Part shown: one piece after another, positions 27,933 to 37,825 of the stretch | Numbering within the stretch: position 1 is the stretch's first letter | Layout: each line of letters begins with the position of its first letter | DNA from: Craterilacuibacter sp. RT1T | Lineage (GTDB): Bacteria; Pseudomonadota; Gammaproteobacteria; Burkholderiales; Chromobacteriaceae | Direction: 5' to 3' | DNA: 64,000 nucleotides | Assembly (NCBI RefSeq): GCF_023502145.1 | Contig: NZ_JAMFLI010000005.1 | Span: 62,001 to 126,000 of the forward strand | Translations under genes and position numbers: made by a program | Notes under the pieces: model-generated | What the model was told of the DNA's origin: nothing | Databases searched by the model: none | The model's input: only the letters and a program-made list of their open reading frames with translations

Positions 27933-30758
27933 GTGTCCAAAAATTACGCCCTTAGCAGCGCCACCCTCCTGTGTTCCACCCTGGCCATGGCCGCACCCAA
28001 TATGGGCGGGCAAGATGGCTATATCAACATGCCCAGCGCCTATACCGGGCAGGATGGCACCTGGAGCATAGGCTACAGCCAGGACAAGCCTTACAGCACG
28101 CTATGGACCTCGGTCACCCTGTTTCCGGCACTACAGATGACCGGGCGTTACGTCAGCATCGCCGGCATCAGCGGCTTTGAAGAAGGTCATGCCGGGCATA
28201 ACAGCTATGGCGACTACAAGGACAAGGTGTTCGATGCCAAGCTGCAGCTCTGGCCCGAAGGCGAATTCAGCCCCGCCATTGCGCTTGGGCGCACCGATCT
28301 GTTCGGCACCGGCCTGTTTCGCAGCAACTACCTCGCCCTGAGCAAGCGCTTCGACACCCTGGAAACCAGTATCGGCTACGGCGATGGCCGTATTGACGGC
28401 GCTTTTGCCGGGCTGCGCTGGACCCCGCGCGACTACGCCAACTGGGCACTGGTCGCCGAATACGATGCCCGCGACTATCAGGGCGATCACCGCGCCAGCG
28501 AAACCTTCGCCAGCGAACGCAGCAAGGGCATCAAGGCCGGCATCGAGTATCGCTGGGGCTGGCTGTCACTACAGGCGGCACACCAGAACAGCCACGCCGC
28601 ACTCAACGCCATGGTCAATATTCCGCTGAACGAGCGTGAATTTGTCCCTCATGTTTACGAGCCGCCCATCTTCGCGCCCAAAGCATTGCCGCAACGCCCT
28701 AGCGCCGCGCAGTGGCGCAGCGACCCCGCGTATGCCCAGGCATTGCAACGCGTGCTGCACCAGCAGCACTATACCCTGGTCAGCCTGTCCTACCGTAACG
28801 GCACGCTGCACATGAATTTGTCCAACAGCCGTATCTCGGACATGGGACGTGCCGTCGGGCGGGCCGTGCGTACCGCGCTGTATTACATGCCGCAGCAAAC
28901 CCGCAACATCAAGGTCACCTACACCGAACTCGACCTACCACTTGGCCATTACGAATTTTTCGATATCGGCGCATTAAACGACTATCTGGCCGGACGCATA
29001 GACCGCCAGCGCTTTCGCGACTTTGTTCTGGTACGCCCGGGCAAGCCCCAGGACAAAATCGACCACAGCACAGATGGCGACGCTTTGCAGGCAGGTCTGT
29101 CCGACGATAACGGGCTAGCGGTACTGATGTCGGAAGATGGCGATATGGTGCAACTGCGCAAGCAGGACAGCCTGCTTAACCGCTTCAAGATCGCGCCCCG
29201 CCTGGGCTTTTACTTCAATGACCCTAGCGGAGCGCTCAAATATGATCTCTCTGCCGCCGCCAGTTTCGACCGGCGCCTGACACAGGGCATGTATTTCAAC
29301 AGCACCCTGTCGGCCACCCTGCTCGAAGACGTCAGCGATGTGACGCAGGCGTCCAATAGCACGCTGCCCCATGTGCGCAGCGATATTGCCGAGTACAAAA
29401 AAGGTGGACGCATCAAGCTGCAAAAGGCGGTACTCAACCAGTATTTCAAGCCGGCCGGCGAATGGTATGGCCGCGTTTCCGGCGGCCTGTACGAGGAAAT
29501 GTTTGCCGGCGCAGGCGGCCAGTTGCTGTATGCCCCGTTTGATAAGCGCTGGGCCGCCGATATCGCGGTCGATGCATTGCGCCAGCGCGACTATCAGGGC
29601 TGGCTAGGGATGCGCGACTACGATACGGTCACCGCCATCGGCTCGCTGCATTACCGCCTGCCTTACGAAACGACGGCCACCTTGCGCGCCGGACGTTTTC
29701 TGGCCAAAGACCTGGGCGCACGTTTCGAAATCAAACGCCGCTTCCGCTCCGGCTTTGAAGTTGGGGCCTGGTATACCCGCACCGACGGCGAAGACATCAC
29801 CAGCCCCGGCACGCCCAGTTCGCCCTATTTCGACAAGGGCATCTTCTTCCGCATGCCGCTGGATGCGCTGCTGCCGCAAGACAACCGCTCGCGCGCCAAC
29901 TTCGCCATCTCGCCGTGGACACGCGATGTCGGCCAGATGGTAAGCAGCCCGGGCGATCTCTACCCCATGGTCGAGTCCGGCGAACTGACGCTACATAGCG
30001 CCGACGGCTTGGGTAATTTTTCCGAGCGTGTCGACGAACTGGGTCATCCTGCCGTTGCCCGGCCAATCGAACGCATCACGCCATGGCCAAACGTGAAGCT
30101 GCGGCTGGACGACTCGGGCAGCGCCTTTCCGCGCCTGTCCGAATTGGGCAACACCGTATTCTGGTCCGGCGTCACCATCGGCCTGGCTTCGCTAGCCGAT
30201 GAGCGCTGGCGCGACAAACTGGCCGGCCATGAAAACAATGGCGGCATCAAAGCCTGGGACAAACTGGGTAAAGCCGCCCCCTTGCTGGCGGTCGGTGGCG
30301 CCGGCATGGCGCTGGTGCTAGGCGACAGCAAACTGCAAAACACCGGCTTTATCGCGCTGCAATCGGCGGCCGTTGCCGCAGGCGGCAGTATGCTGCTGAA
30401 GCAAGCCTTCAACCGCGCCCGTCCCGATCAGGGCCAAGGCCATTGGAGCCGGCAAGACGCCGGCTTGTCACGCAGCGACAGCAGCTTTCCATCCAACCAT
30501 GCCGCCGTCACTTTCGGGGCGATCACGCCGTTTGCTGCCGAATACCGCGCACCCTGGCTATATGGCGTAGCCGGCATCGCCTCGCTCGGGCGCACAGCCA
30601 AAGGCAAACACTGGCTATCCGATGTCGCCGCCGGTAGCTTGCTGGGCTACGCCAGCGGCAAATGGCTATGGAGCGCACAGCGCGAGCGCGGCCGCTACCA
30701 ACCTATCTTCGACTTCGGCCCGGGTTACGCCGGCGTCAAAATCGATGCCCGTTACTAA
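27933..30758 (+). CDS. YjbH/GfcD-like outer-membrane protein fused to a PAP2 phosphatase domain
   Basis: About 941 residues from a GTG at 27933, which gives a signal peptide (SKNYALSSATLLCSTLAMAAP). An ATG at 27891 lies inside the preceding terminator and is less likely. Residues about 25-700 are YjbH/GfcD-like: GGQDGYINMPSAYTGQDG, repeated beta-strand blocks (RYVSIAGISGF, SKRFDTLETSIGYGDG, AGLRWTPRDYANWALVAEYDARD split over the barrel). GfcD-type proteins are thought to help capsule polymer cross or attach at the outer membrane. The last 180 residues add a PAP2 phosphatase with all three motifs: KQAFNRARP (823-831), SSFPSNH (850-856) and GRTAKGKHWLSD (886-897). E. coli GfcD lacks this domain. 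The fusion suggests dephosphorylation of a lipid-linked or phosphorylated glycan product in the periplasm. Confidence 0.85.
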   Translation: MSKNYALSSATLLCSTLAMAAPNMGGQDGYINMPSAYTGQDGTWSIGYSQDKPYSTLWTSVTLFPALQMTGRYVSIAGISGFEEGHAGHNSYGDYKDKVFDAKLQLWPEGEFSPAIALGRTDLFGTGLFRSNYLALSKRFDTLETSIGYGDGRIDGAFAGLRWTPRDYANWALVAEYDARDYQGDHRASETFASERSKGIKAGIEYRWGWLSLQAAHQNSHAALNAMVNIPLNEREFVPHVYEPPIFAPKALPQRPSAAQWRSDPAYAQALQRVLHQQHYTLVSLSYRNGTLHMNLSNSRISDMGRAVGRAVRTALYYMPQQTRNIKVTYTELDLPLGHYEFFDIGALNDYLAGRIDRQRFRDFVLVRPGKPQDKIDHSTDGDALQAGLSDDNGLAVLMSEDGDMVQLRKQDSLLNRFKIAPRLGFYFNDPSGALKYDLSAAASFDRRLTQGMYFNSTLSATLLEDVSDVTQASNSTLPHVRSDIAEYKKGGRIKLQKAVLNQYFKPAGEWYGRVSGGLYEEMFAGAGGQLLYAPFDKRWAADIAVDALRQRDYQGWLGMRDYDTVTAIGSLHYRLPYETTATLRAGRFLAKDLGARFEIKRRFRSGFEVGAWYTRTDGEDITSPGTPSSPYFDKGIFFRMPLDALLPQDNRSRANFAISPWTRDVGQMVSSPGDLYPMVESGELTLHSADGLGNFSERVDELGHPAVARPIERITPWPNVKLRLDDSGSAFPRLSELGNTVFWSGVTIGLASLADERWRDKLAGHENNGGIKAWDKLGKAAPLLAVGGAGMALVLGDSKLQNTGFIALQSAAVAAGGSMLLKQAFNRARPDQGQGHWSRQDAGLSRSDSSFPSNHAAVTFGAITPFAAEYRAPWLYGVAGIASLGRTAKGKHWLSDVAAGSLLGYASGKWLWSAQRERGRYQPIFDFGPGYAGVKIDARY

Positions 30759-30822
30759 GCAGCCTTACAGATGCCACATGGCCCACTTAATTTTTGAATC
30801 GTTTTTGAAGGGTTTTATTTAG

Positions 30823-33345
30823 ATGCAAAACAAGCGACTCGCCGTCCTGGCCGTCACGCTCGCCATGTCCTCAGCCCATGCGCTGACACCGGAGCAAATT
30901 GCTCTGGCACGCCAGTATGGTGCCAGCGAAGCGCAGATACAGTCAGCCACGCAATCGGCGGCCAACGCAACTTCGCCCTCCCCGGCCGCCCCCGTTCTGG
31001 CGCCGACCATCCAGCCCCGCGCTATCGATGTGGCAGCAAGCAAGGCCGGCGAGCCGTTCGGTTACAGCCTGTTTGCCGGCATGCCAACCAGCAATACCCC
31101 GCTGGCAGACTTGCCGGTACCAGACGACTACCTGATCGGCCCCGGCGATGAACTGAAAATCCAGTTGTACGGCAAGGAAAATGCCCTGCATACACTGCGC
31201 GTCGGCCGTCAGGGCAATATCGACTTCCCCGGCCTGGGCCCGATCTATGTAGCCGGCAATAGCTACCAGCAAGTGGCGGTCGACCTGATCAGCCGCATCA
31301 AGTCGCAAATGCTGGGGGTGGATGTATTCGTCACCATGGGTGCTTTGCGCATGATGCAGATCACCGTGACTGGCGAAGCCTTCAAGCCGGGCGCCTACAA
31401 CGTCAACGCCCTCACCACCATCACCCAGGCCTTGCAAGCAGCAGGCGGCCTCAATACCGGCGGCAGCCTGCGCAAGATCCAGGTCAAGCGCAATGGCCGC
31501 GTGGTGCAGGAAATGGACCTGTATCAACTACTACTTAAAGGCGACAACAAGGCCGACATCCGCCTGCGCGCCGGCGATGTCGTATTCATTCCGGCCAAAG
31601 GGCCAAGCGTGTCTATAGACGGGCTGGTGCGCCGCCCCGCCATTTACGAGTTGCGCGGCAGAACCTCGCTCAACGAAATGATCGCCCTGGGCGGCGGGCT
31701 GAAGCCGGAGGCGCAAAACGAAGTACGCATTACGCGCCAGAGCGAAACCGGCCCGCAACTATTCAACCTCAAGACCGGTAGCACACAGGCGGCCACCTTT
31801 ACCATCCGCGATGGTGACCGGGTGTCCGCGCTGCGCGTCTCCGATGCCTACAATAATGCGGTCGTGCTCAAGGGGGCCGTTCTGCACGCTGGGCCGGCCA
31901 GCTTCAAGCCGAACATGCGCATCAACCAGCTGATCAGCAGTCCGGAAAAAGACCTGCTGACCAGCACCGATCTGGATTACGGTATTGTGGTGCGGGAAAT
32001 CGATGCTTCCCGCCGCATTCAGGTGCTGCAGTTCAAGCCGGGCGAAGCCATGCGCAACCCGGGCAGTCGCCATAACCTGACCCTGCAAAAACGAGACCAG
32101 GTCATTCTGTTTAACAGCAATACCGACAGCTTTGACAAGAACCTGAGTGGAAATGTAGCGATTAAGCCACCCAAGCTAGAACAAAAAAATATCGACAATG
32201 CTGCCGCACAAGCCGATATCACGCTAAAAACACTGGCACAGGAGAGTGCGACAGAAAAAGTCATTGATAACAGTCGCGAAGCCCTGCTGGCCGACGTCAT
32301 CTCCCAGCTCAAACTGCAAGCAGGTCCCGAGCAGGCGGTGCAAATCGCCGAAATCCGCGGTGAAGTGCGCTTTCCCGGCATCTACCCGCTGCCGCGCAAC
32401 GGTGTATTTGCCGACCTGATCACTGCCGCAGGGGGACGTACCGAGGCAGCCGACCGCGTCGAGCTTAGCCGTTACCTGGCCAATGGCCGCGAACTCAAGC
32501 TGACGCATAACAGCTTCGATATTCCGCTGAATGAAACGGAGGCCGAGCGCCTGCTGGCCCAGCCACTGCAATCCAAAGACCGGCTGAATGTACTGGCTCA
32601 GCCCGAATGGCGCGAAGAAATCACGGTCAAACTGGAAGGCGAAGTGCGCTATCCGGGCAGCTATGTGGTCAAGCGCGGCGAGATGCTCAGCCAGCTGATC
32701 CGCCGCGCAGGTGGGCTGACGGCCTTCGGCAATGCGCAAGGTGCGGTATTCACCCGTGAAAGCCTGCGCCAACAGGAGCAGGAAAACCTGCGTCGCCTGA
32801 ATGAAGAACTGCGCGCCGAGATGTCTTACGCCCAGTTGCGCAGTCAAGGCAACCCGCTAGCGCAAAAAGCCGACCCCAATAGTGGCATGAAGCTGGCCGA
32901 GCAACTGGAAAACACCCAGGCGCTAGGCCGACTGGTCATCAATGGCCCGGCGGTACTGGCTGGCGACAAAGCCTTCGACATCTTGCTGGAAAACCAGGAT
33001 CGCCTGTTTATTCCGCAACAGCGCAATAGCGTCAGCATCATCGGCGAAGTGCAATTCCCGTCCAACCACACCTACCAGTCCAGCCTGGATATGCAGGACT
33101 ATCTGGAGCGGGCCGGCGGAGCCAAAAAGCGGGCCGACACCGGACGCACCTATGTGGTTAAGGCCGACGGTTCGGTGCGCATGCCAAGTGGCAACTGGGT
33201 ATATCGCAGCACCCCGCGCGTCGAAGCCGGCGACACCATCGTGGTGCCGGTTGATGTCGAGAGCCGCGACGCGCTGGCCACCTGGACCGCAGTCACCCAG
33301 ATCATGTATCAGCTTGGCGTAGCTTGGGCGGCGATCAAACCATGA
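30823..33345 (+). CDS. Large SLBB-domain polysaccharide export protein (Wza/GfcE, OtnA/WbfF-like)
   Basis: 840 residues, about twice the length of Wza. A signal peptide (ends near SSAHA) has no lipobox cysteine. The poly-export domain begins at DDYLIGPGDELKIQLYGKEN (about 102-121), followed by several SLBB repeats, for example VTGEAFKPGAYNVNALTTI, IRGEVRFPGIYPLPRNGVFA, LEGEVRYPGSYVVKRGEML and IIGEVQFPSNHTYQ. This multi-SLBB form resembles OtnA/WbfF of Vibrio O139-type clusters. It should form the periplasmic and outer-membrane channel for polymer. It overlaps the Wzz gene by 4 bases (ATGA). Confidence 0.88.
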   Translation: MQNKRLAVLAVTLAMSSAHALTPEQIALARQYGASEAQIQSATQSAANATSPSPAAPVLAPTIQPRAIDVAASKAGEPFGYSLFAGMPTSNTPLADLPVPDDYLIGPGDELKIQLYGKENALHTLRVGRQGNIDFPGLGPIYVAGNSYQQVAVDLISRIKSQMLGVDVFVTMGALRMMQITVTGEAFKPGAYNVNALTTITQALQAAGGLNTGGSLRKIQVKRNGRVVQEMDLYQLLLKGDNKADIRLRAGDVVFIPAKGPSVSIDGLVRRPAIYELRGRTSLNEMIALGGGLKPEAQNEVRITRQSETGPQLFNLKTGSTQAATFTIRDGDRVSALRVSDAYNNAVVLKGAVLHAGPASFKPNMRINQLISSPEKDLLTSTDLDYGIVVREIDASRRIQVLQFKPGEAMRNPGSRHNLTLQKRDQVILFNSNTDSFDKNLSGNVAIKPPKLEQKNIDNAAAQADITLKTLAQESATEKVIDNSREALLADVISQLKLQAGPEQAVQIAEIRGEVRFPGIYPLPRNGVFADLITAAGGRTEAADRVELSRYLANGRELKLTHNSFDIPLNETEAERLLAQPLQSKDRLNVLAQPEWREEITVKLEGEVRYPGSYVVKRGEMLSQLIRRAGGLTAFGNAQGAVFTRESLRQQEQENLRRLNEELRAEMSYAQLRSQGNPLAQKADPNSGMKLAEQLENTQALGRLVINGPAVLAGDKAFDILLENQDRLFIPQQRNSVSIIGEVQFPSNHTYQSSLDMQDYLERAGGAKKRADTGRTYVVKADGSVRMPSGNWVYRSTPRVEAGDTIVVPVDVESRDALATWTAVTQIMYQLGVAWAAIKP

Positions 33346-34304
33346 CCAATATGCAAAACGAAATGAATCAGCCAATGACACATGAGCAGGATGACGAGAT
33401 CGATCTGCTCGAACTGCTCAAGACCCTGTGGCAGGGGAAATGGCTGATTATCGCCAGCACCTTGCTGTCCGCCGCCATCGCCGTGGCGGTGGCACTTAAT
33501 ATGCCCAATATCTACCAGTCCAAAGTGTTGCTGGCACCGGCAGATGCCGGCTCGGCAGGCGGTTTATCCGCCATGGCAGCCCAAATGGGGGGGCTTGCCA
33601 GCCTGGCCGGTATCAGCTTAGGGGGCGGCAGCGCAGACAAAAGCGATATTGCCATCGAAATTGGCAAATCGCGCCAGTTCGTCACCGGTTTTATCCGCAG
33701 TCACCAACTGGAAGTGCCCTTGATGGCGGCGACCAAGTGGGACAAGCAAAGCGGGCAACTCGTAATAGACAGCAATCTGTACGATGTGCAACAGAAGAAA
33801 TGGGTGCGCGAAGTCAAGGAAGGTGCATCAGTTGAGCCTACGGACTGGGAACTGTATAAGGCCTTTAGCGAACTGATGGCGCTGGACAAGGACAAAAAGT
33901 CGGGCCTGGCCACGCTGAGCATAGACTTTTACTCGCCGCTGCTGACCAAACAGTGGGCCGACTGGTTTGTCCATGACCTGAACCAGGCGGTACGCGAGCG
34001 CGACCAGGTGGAGGCGCGCAAGAATATCGACTATCTGCACAAACAGCAGGCGCAAACCGCGCTGGCCTCAATGCAGACCGTATTCTCGCAGCTGGTCGAA
34101 CAGCAGACCAAGACGCTGATGCTGGCCGAAGTACAGCAAGAGTATGCCTTCAAAACCATAGACCCAGCTGTCGTGCCGGAAGAGAAGCTCAAACCCAAGC
34201 GCGCGCTGATCGTGGCACTGGGCACGCTGGCCGGTGGATTTATCGGCATATTGCTGGTATTGGTGCGCAGCCAGTTGCGCCAGCGCAAACAAGCGCAGGC
34301 TTAA
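33342..34304 (+). CDS. Wzz-family polysaccharide chain-length determinant
   Basis: 320 residues from an ATG overlapping the previous stop. There is an N-terminal membrane helix ([20 protein letters not shown]), a periplasmic coiled-coil region (about 60-275) and a C-terminal helix ([18 protein letters not shown]) with the Pro-Lys region [12 protein letters not shown] before it. No C-terminal tyrosine-kinase domain is present, so this is a Wzz or OtnB-like co-polymerase rather than Wzc. It works with the Wza-like protein just upstream, and with the Wzy at 43863 if that polymer uses this channel. Confidence 0.9.
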   Translation: MTNMQNEMNQPMTHEQDDEIDLLELLKTLWQGKWLIIASTLLSAAIAVAVALNMPNIYQSKVLLAPADAGSAGGLSAMAAQMGGLASLAGISLGGGSADKSDIAIEIGKSRQFVTGFIRSHQLEVPLMAATKWDKQSGQLVIDSNLYDVQQKKWVREVKEGASVEPTDWELYKAFSELMALDKDKKSGLATLSIDFYSPLLTKQWADWFVHDLNQAVRERDQVEARKNIDYLHKQQAQTALASMQTVFSQLVEQQTKTLMLAEVQQEYAFKTIDPAVVPEEKLKPKRALIVALGTLAGGFIGILLVLVRSQLRQRKQAQA

Positions 34305-34362
34305 ACCCACGCCGGCAGCCGCGGATACAAACGTAAAACTTTTACGAATACAGGAGACACGC

Positions 34363-35367
34363 ATGATCCTCGTCACCGGCGGCGCCGGCTATATCGGCAG
34401 CCATACCTGCGTCCAGCTATTGCAAGCCGGGCAGCAGCTGGTGGTGCTCGACAATCTGAGCAATAGCAAGCCCGAGGCACTGCGTCGGGTGGAGAAAATC
34501 ACCGGCAAACAGGTGCTGTTTGTCGAAGGCGACATTCTCGACCGCGAAAAGCTGGATCTGGTGTTCCGCTACCCGATCAAGGCGGTGATCCACTTTGCCG
34601 GCCTGAAGGCAGTGGGCGAGTCGGTAGCGCAACCGTTGGCGTATTACAACAACAATGTCTGCGGCACGCTCAAGCTGTTGCAGGCGATGCAGCACCACGG
34701 TGTGAAAAATCTGGTGTTTTCCTCCAGCGCCACCGTATACGGTGACCCGGCTAGCGTACCGATCCGCGAAGATTTTCCGCTCGCCGCCACCAACCCGTAC
34801 GGGCGCAGCAAGCTGATGGTGGAAGACATGTTGCGCGACCTGAGCAAGGCTGAACCAGGATGGAATATCGCCATTCTGCGCTACTTCAACCCGGTAGGCG
34901 CCCACGCCTCCGGCCTGATTGGCGAAGACCCGAGCGGCATCCCCAACAACCTGATGCCTTTTGTCAGCCAGGTGGCCATCGGCCAGCGCGAACGGCTATC
35001 GGTATTCGGCAACGACTACCCGACACCGGACGGCACTGGCGTGCGCGACTATATCCATGTGGAAGATCTGGCACGCGGCCACCTTGCCGCGCTGGATGCA
35101 CTGCGGCACACCGGCGGCCTGATCACCGTCAACCTCGGTACCGGCCACGGCTACTCGGTGCTGGACATGGTCAAGGCCTTTGAAGTCGCCAGCGGCCGCA
35201 CCGTGCCCTATCAGATTGTGCCGCGCCGTCCCGGTGATATTGCCACCTGCTGGGCTGACCCTGCCAGCGCGCGCACCCTGCTCGGCTGGCAGGCCGAAAA
35301 GACCTTGCAAGATATGTGTACCGACAGCTGGCGCTGGCAAAGCCTCAACCCCAAGGGGTATGCCTGA
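34363..35367 (+). CDS. galE: UDP-glucose 4-epimerase GalE
   Basis: 334 residues of the extended short-chain dehydrogenase family. NAD site GGAGYIG (near residue 6) and catalytic S...YGRSK (SSSATVYGD, then NPYGRSKLM). The substrate loop RYFNPVGAH and the NPYG context are those of GalE, which interconverts UDP-glucose and UDP-galactose. caggaga precedes the ATG; an in-frame ATG at 34234 lies within wzz and is rejected. The stop runs straight into a palindromic heptad repeat element. Confidence 0.95.
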   Translation: MILVTGGAGYIGSHTCVQLLQAGQQLVVLDNLSNSKPEALRRVEKITGKQVLFVEGDILDREKLDLVFRYPIKAVIHFAGLKAVGESVAQPLAYYNNNVCGTLKLLQAMQHHGVKNLVFSSSATVYGDPASVPIREDFPLAATNPYGRSKLMVEDMLRDLSKAEPGWNIAILRYFNPVGAHASGLIGEDPSGIPNNLMPFVSQVAIGQRERLSVFGNDYPTPDGTGVRDYIHVEDLARGHLAALDALRHTGGLITVNLGTGHGYSVLDMVKAFEVASGRTVPYQIVPRRPGDIATCWADPASARTLLGWQAEKTLQDMCTDSWRWQSLNPKGYA

Positions 35368-35470
35368 GCATGGGGGGTGGGGAGCGGGGACTTGGGACTT
35401 GGGACTTGGGACTCGGGACTTGGGACTCGGCTCCCGGCTCCCAGATCCCGGCTCCCGCAGCCCCCCATGC
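35368..35470. repeat. Palindromic heptad-repeat element after galE
   Basis: The ends are a perfect inverted repeat: GCATGGGGGG (35368-35377) and CCCCCCATGC (35461-35470). Inside, six TGGGACT-type heptads (35387-35428) are followed by four pyrimidine-rich heptads of the CGGCTCC type (35428-35458), which can pair back as a long hairpin. It may act as the galE terminator, but its structure is that of a repeat element. Confidence 0.85.
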
Positions 35471-35618
35471 CGCTCCAACCTGCATTTATCCCGATTTTAT
35501 GCAGCCACTCAGTAGTTCTACGGATAGGCAAGCCCCCTACCCCGCCGTAAAATAGCCACAAATTTTGGAGGCAGTACCCCGCAACGCTTGCGTTGCACAC
35601 CTTTTGGGCAGGATGGGC

Positions 35619-35665
35619 AAGGGCGGCACCAGCTTGGCAACAAGCTGCTGTCGCCCTTCCTTTTT
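35619..35665 (+). terminator. Long hairpin with T tract between galE and rmlB (terminator or attenuator)
   Basis: An 18-base arm (aagggcggcaccagcttg, 35619-35636) pairs with caagctgctgtcgccctt (35641-35658) with two mismatches and a gcaa loop, followed by ccttttt. A smaller hairpin (gcaacgcttgcgttgc) lies upstream at 35581-35596. It separates the export/galE unit from rmlBA. Confidence 0.75.
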
Positions 35666-35756
35666 CCCAGACGACAAAGACAGCGATGGCTTTACCTGTA
35701 TAAAATCAGCAAAAAACCCAAACTATTTAACTGAACTTAAACGAAACGGACACAGC

Positions 35757-36872
35757 ATGATTCTGGTCACCGGCGGTGCCGGCTTTATTGGCGGCAACTT
35801 TGTTCTCGACTGGCTCGCAGGCTGCGATGAGGCCGTTATCAACCTCGATGCACTGACCTATGCCGGCAACCTCGACACGCTGGTGACACTCAAGAATGAC
35901 CCGCGTCATCTGTTCGTGCGCGGTGACATAGGCGACCGCGAGCTGGTCGGCAAGCTATTAGCCGAACACCAGCCGCGCGCGGTGATCAACTTTGCCGCCG
36001 AGAGCCATGTCGATCGCTCCATCCACGGCCCGGGCGACTTTATCCAGACCAATATTGTCGGCACCTTCAATCTGCTGGAATCGGTGCGCGGCTACTGGAA
36101 CGAGCTGCCAGCAGCACAAAAGCAAGCCTTTCGCTTTTTGCACGTGTCCACCGATGAGGTGTACGGCACGCTGAGCCCCGACGATGCACCATTTAGCGAA
36201 ACCCACCGTGTCGAGCCCAATAGCCCATACTCGGCATCCAAAGCCGCCTCCGACCATCTGGTGCGCGCCTGGCACCACACTTACGGCTTGCCGGTGATCA
36301 CCACCAATTGCAGCAATAACTATGGCCCTTATCACTTCCCCGAGAAGCTGATTCCGCTGGTCATCCTCAATGCGCTCGCCGGCAAACCGCTGCCCATCTA
36401 CGGCGACGGACAGCAGATACGCGACTGGCTGTATGTCAAAGACCACTGCAGCGCCATCCGCCGCGTGCTCGAAGCCGGCCGTTTGGGCGAGACCTATAAC
36501 GTCGGCGGCTGGAACGAAAAACCCAACCTCGACGTTGTGCACACCATCTGCGCGATACTGGATGAACTAAGACCGAAGCAGAATGCAGGGAAGCGGGAGC
36601 CGGGAGCCGTTCACTCCGAATCCCGAATCCCGGACTCCGGGTCCCTGGCAAGCTACGCCAGCCAGATCACCTACGTCACCGACCGCCCCGGCCACGATCG
36701 CCGCTATGCCATTGATGCACGCAAACTCGAACAGGAACTGGGCTGGAAGCCAGCGGAAACCTTCGAAACCGGCATTCGCAAGACGGTTGAGTGGTACTTG
36801 AACAACCCTGACTGGGTAGACAACGTCACCAGCGGCCACTACCGCGACTGGGTGGAAAAACAGTACGGCTAA
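35757..36872 (+). CDS. rmlB: dTDP-glucose 4,6-dehydratase, first copy, with an in-frame repeat insertion
   Basis: 371 residues. The NAD site GGAGFIG, the catalytic [11 protein letters not shown] block and YSASKAASD (YxxxK) are intact. The enzyme makes dTDP-4-keto-6-deoxyglucose for rhamnose and amino-sugar synthesis. The start at 35757 matches the second copy (62824-63882). Against that copy the core is almost identical, but this one is 19 residues longer. The extra lies near residues 275-300 ([20 protein letters not shown]), encoded by heptad repeat DNA. The site is between DELRP and QITYV, a surface-like linker before the substrate-domain end. Function may survive, but this is untested. Confidence 0.93.
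   Translation: MILVTGGAGFIGGNFVLDWLAGCDEAVINLDALTYAGNLDTLVTLKNDPRHLFVRGDIGDRELVGKLLAEHQPRAVINFAAESHVDRSIHGPGDFIQTNIVGTFNLLESVRGYWNELPAAQKQAFRFLHVSTDEVYGTLSPDDAPFSETHRVEPNSPYSASKAASDHLVRAWHHTYGLPVITTNCSNNYGPYHFPEKLIPLVILNALAGKPLPIYGDGQQIRDWLYVKDHCSAIRRVLEAGRLGETYNVGGWNEKPNLDVVHTICAILDELRPKQNAGKREPGAVHSESRIPDSGSLASYASQITYVTDRPGHDRRYAIDARKLEQELGWKPAETFETGIRKTVEWYLNNPDWVDNVTSGHYRDWVEKQYG
36586..36647. repeat. Heptad-repeat palindrome inside rmlB copy 1
   Basis: cggGAGC-type heptads (two units, about 36595-36608) are followed by four pyrimidine-rich heptads (cgaatcc, cgaatcc, cggactc, cgggtcc). The ends cagggaag and gtccctgg are partly inverse. The second rmlB copy has only a short linker here, so this looks like an insertion of the element class seen at 35368-35470. 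Confidence 0.75.
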
Positions 36873-36949
36873 GCAAGACGGGATCGTCCAAGCAACAAGG
36901 CGATCCCGCCAGGCCACTCTTTCACTCAATATCAGGAACAGACCACATC

Positions 36950-37825
36950 ATGACCCAGCAACGCAAAGGCATTATCCTCGCCGGCGGCTCCGGCACCCGC
37001 CTCTACCCGGCCACAATCGCACTCAGCAAGCAGCTGTTGCCGATCTACGACAAGCCGATGATCTACTACCCGCTGTCGACCCTGCTACTGGCCGGCATTC
37101 GCGAAATTTTAATCATCTCTACCCCGCAAGACACACCGCGCTTCAAACAACTGCTGGGCGATGGCAGCCAGTGGGGCATCCAGCTGCAATATGCGGTGCA
37201 AGAAAGCCCGGATGGCTTGGCGCAAGCCTTTATCATCGGCGAAGACTTCCTCGCCGGCGCACCTTCGGCACTGGTGCTGGGCGACAATATCTATTACGGC
37301 CATAGCTTCGCCAGCCTGCTGAAAGACGCCAGCGCCAAAACTGAAGGCGCCAGCGTATTTGCCTACCATGTACACGACCCCGAGCGCTACGGTGTGGTCG
37401 AGTTCGACTCCAGCGGCAAGGCCTTGTCGATCGAGGAAAAGCCCAAACTGCCAAAAAGCAATTACGCGGTCACCGGCCTCTATTTCTACGATGCGCAAGT
37501 GGTGGAAATCGCCAAAACGATCAAACCCTCGCCCCGCGGCGAACTGGAAATCACCGACGTCAACAATGTTTACCTGCAACAAGGCCAACTTGATGTGCAG
37601 ACCATGGGCCGCGGCTACGCCTGGCTGGACACCGGCACCCACGAATCGATGCTGGAAGCCAGCCAGTTCATCGCCACCATCGAAAGCCGTCAGGGCCTTA
37701 AAGTCGCCTGCCCGGAAGAAATTGCCTATCAAGCCGGCTGGATTGACGCCGCCCAGATAGAAAAACTTGCGGCACCGCTCAAGAAAAACGCCTACGGCCA
37801 GTATCTGCTGCGGCTGCTGGGCTAA
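36950..37825 (+). CDS. rmlA: Glucose-1-phosphate thymidylyltransferase, first copy
   Basis: 291 residues. Nucleotidyltransferase motif [17 protein letters not shown] at the N-terminus, [20 protein letters not shown], the catalytic-site [12 protein letters not shown], and the dTTP-site [20 protein letters not shown]. It joins glucose-1-phosphate and dTTP, the first step to dTDP-rhamnose. It lies 77 bases after rmlB. A near-identical copy is at 60910-61806 on the other strand. Confidence 0.96.
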   Translation: MTQQRKGIILAGGSGTRLYPATIALSKQLLPIYDKPMIYYPLSTLLLAGIREILIISTPQDTPRFKQLLGDGSQWGIQLQYAVQESPDGLAQAFIIGEDFLAGAPSALVLGDNIYYGHSFASLLKDASAKTEGASVFAYHVHDPERYGVVEFDSSGKALSIEEKPKLPKSNYAVTGLYFYDAQVVEIAKTIKPSPRGELEITDVNNVYLQQGQLDVQTMGRGYAWLDTGTHESMLEASQFIATIESRQGLKVACPEEIAYQAGWIDAAQIEKLAAPLKKNAYGQYLLRLLG

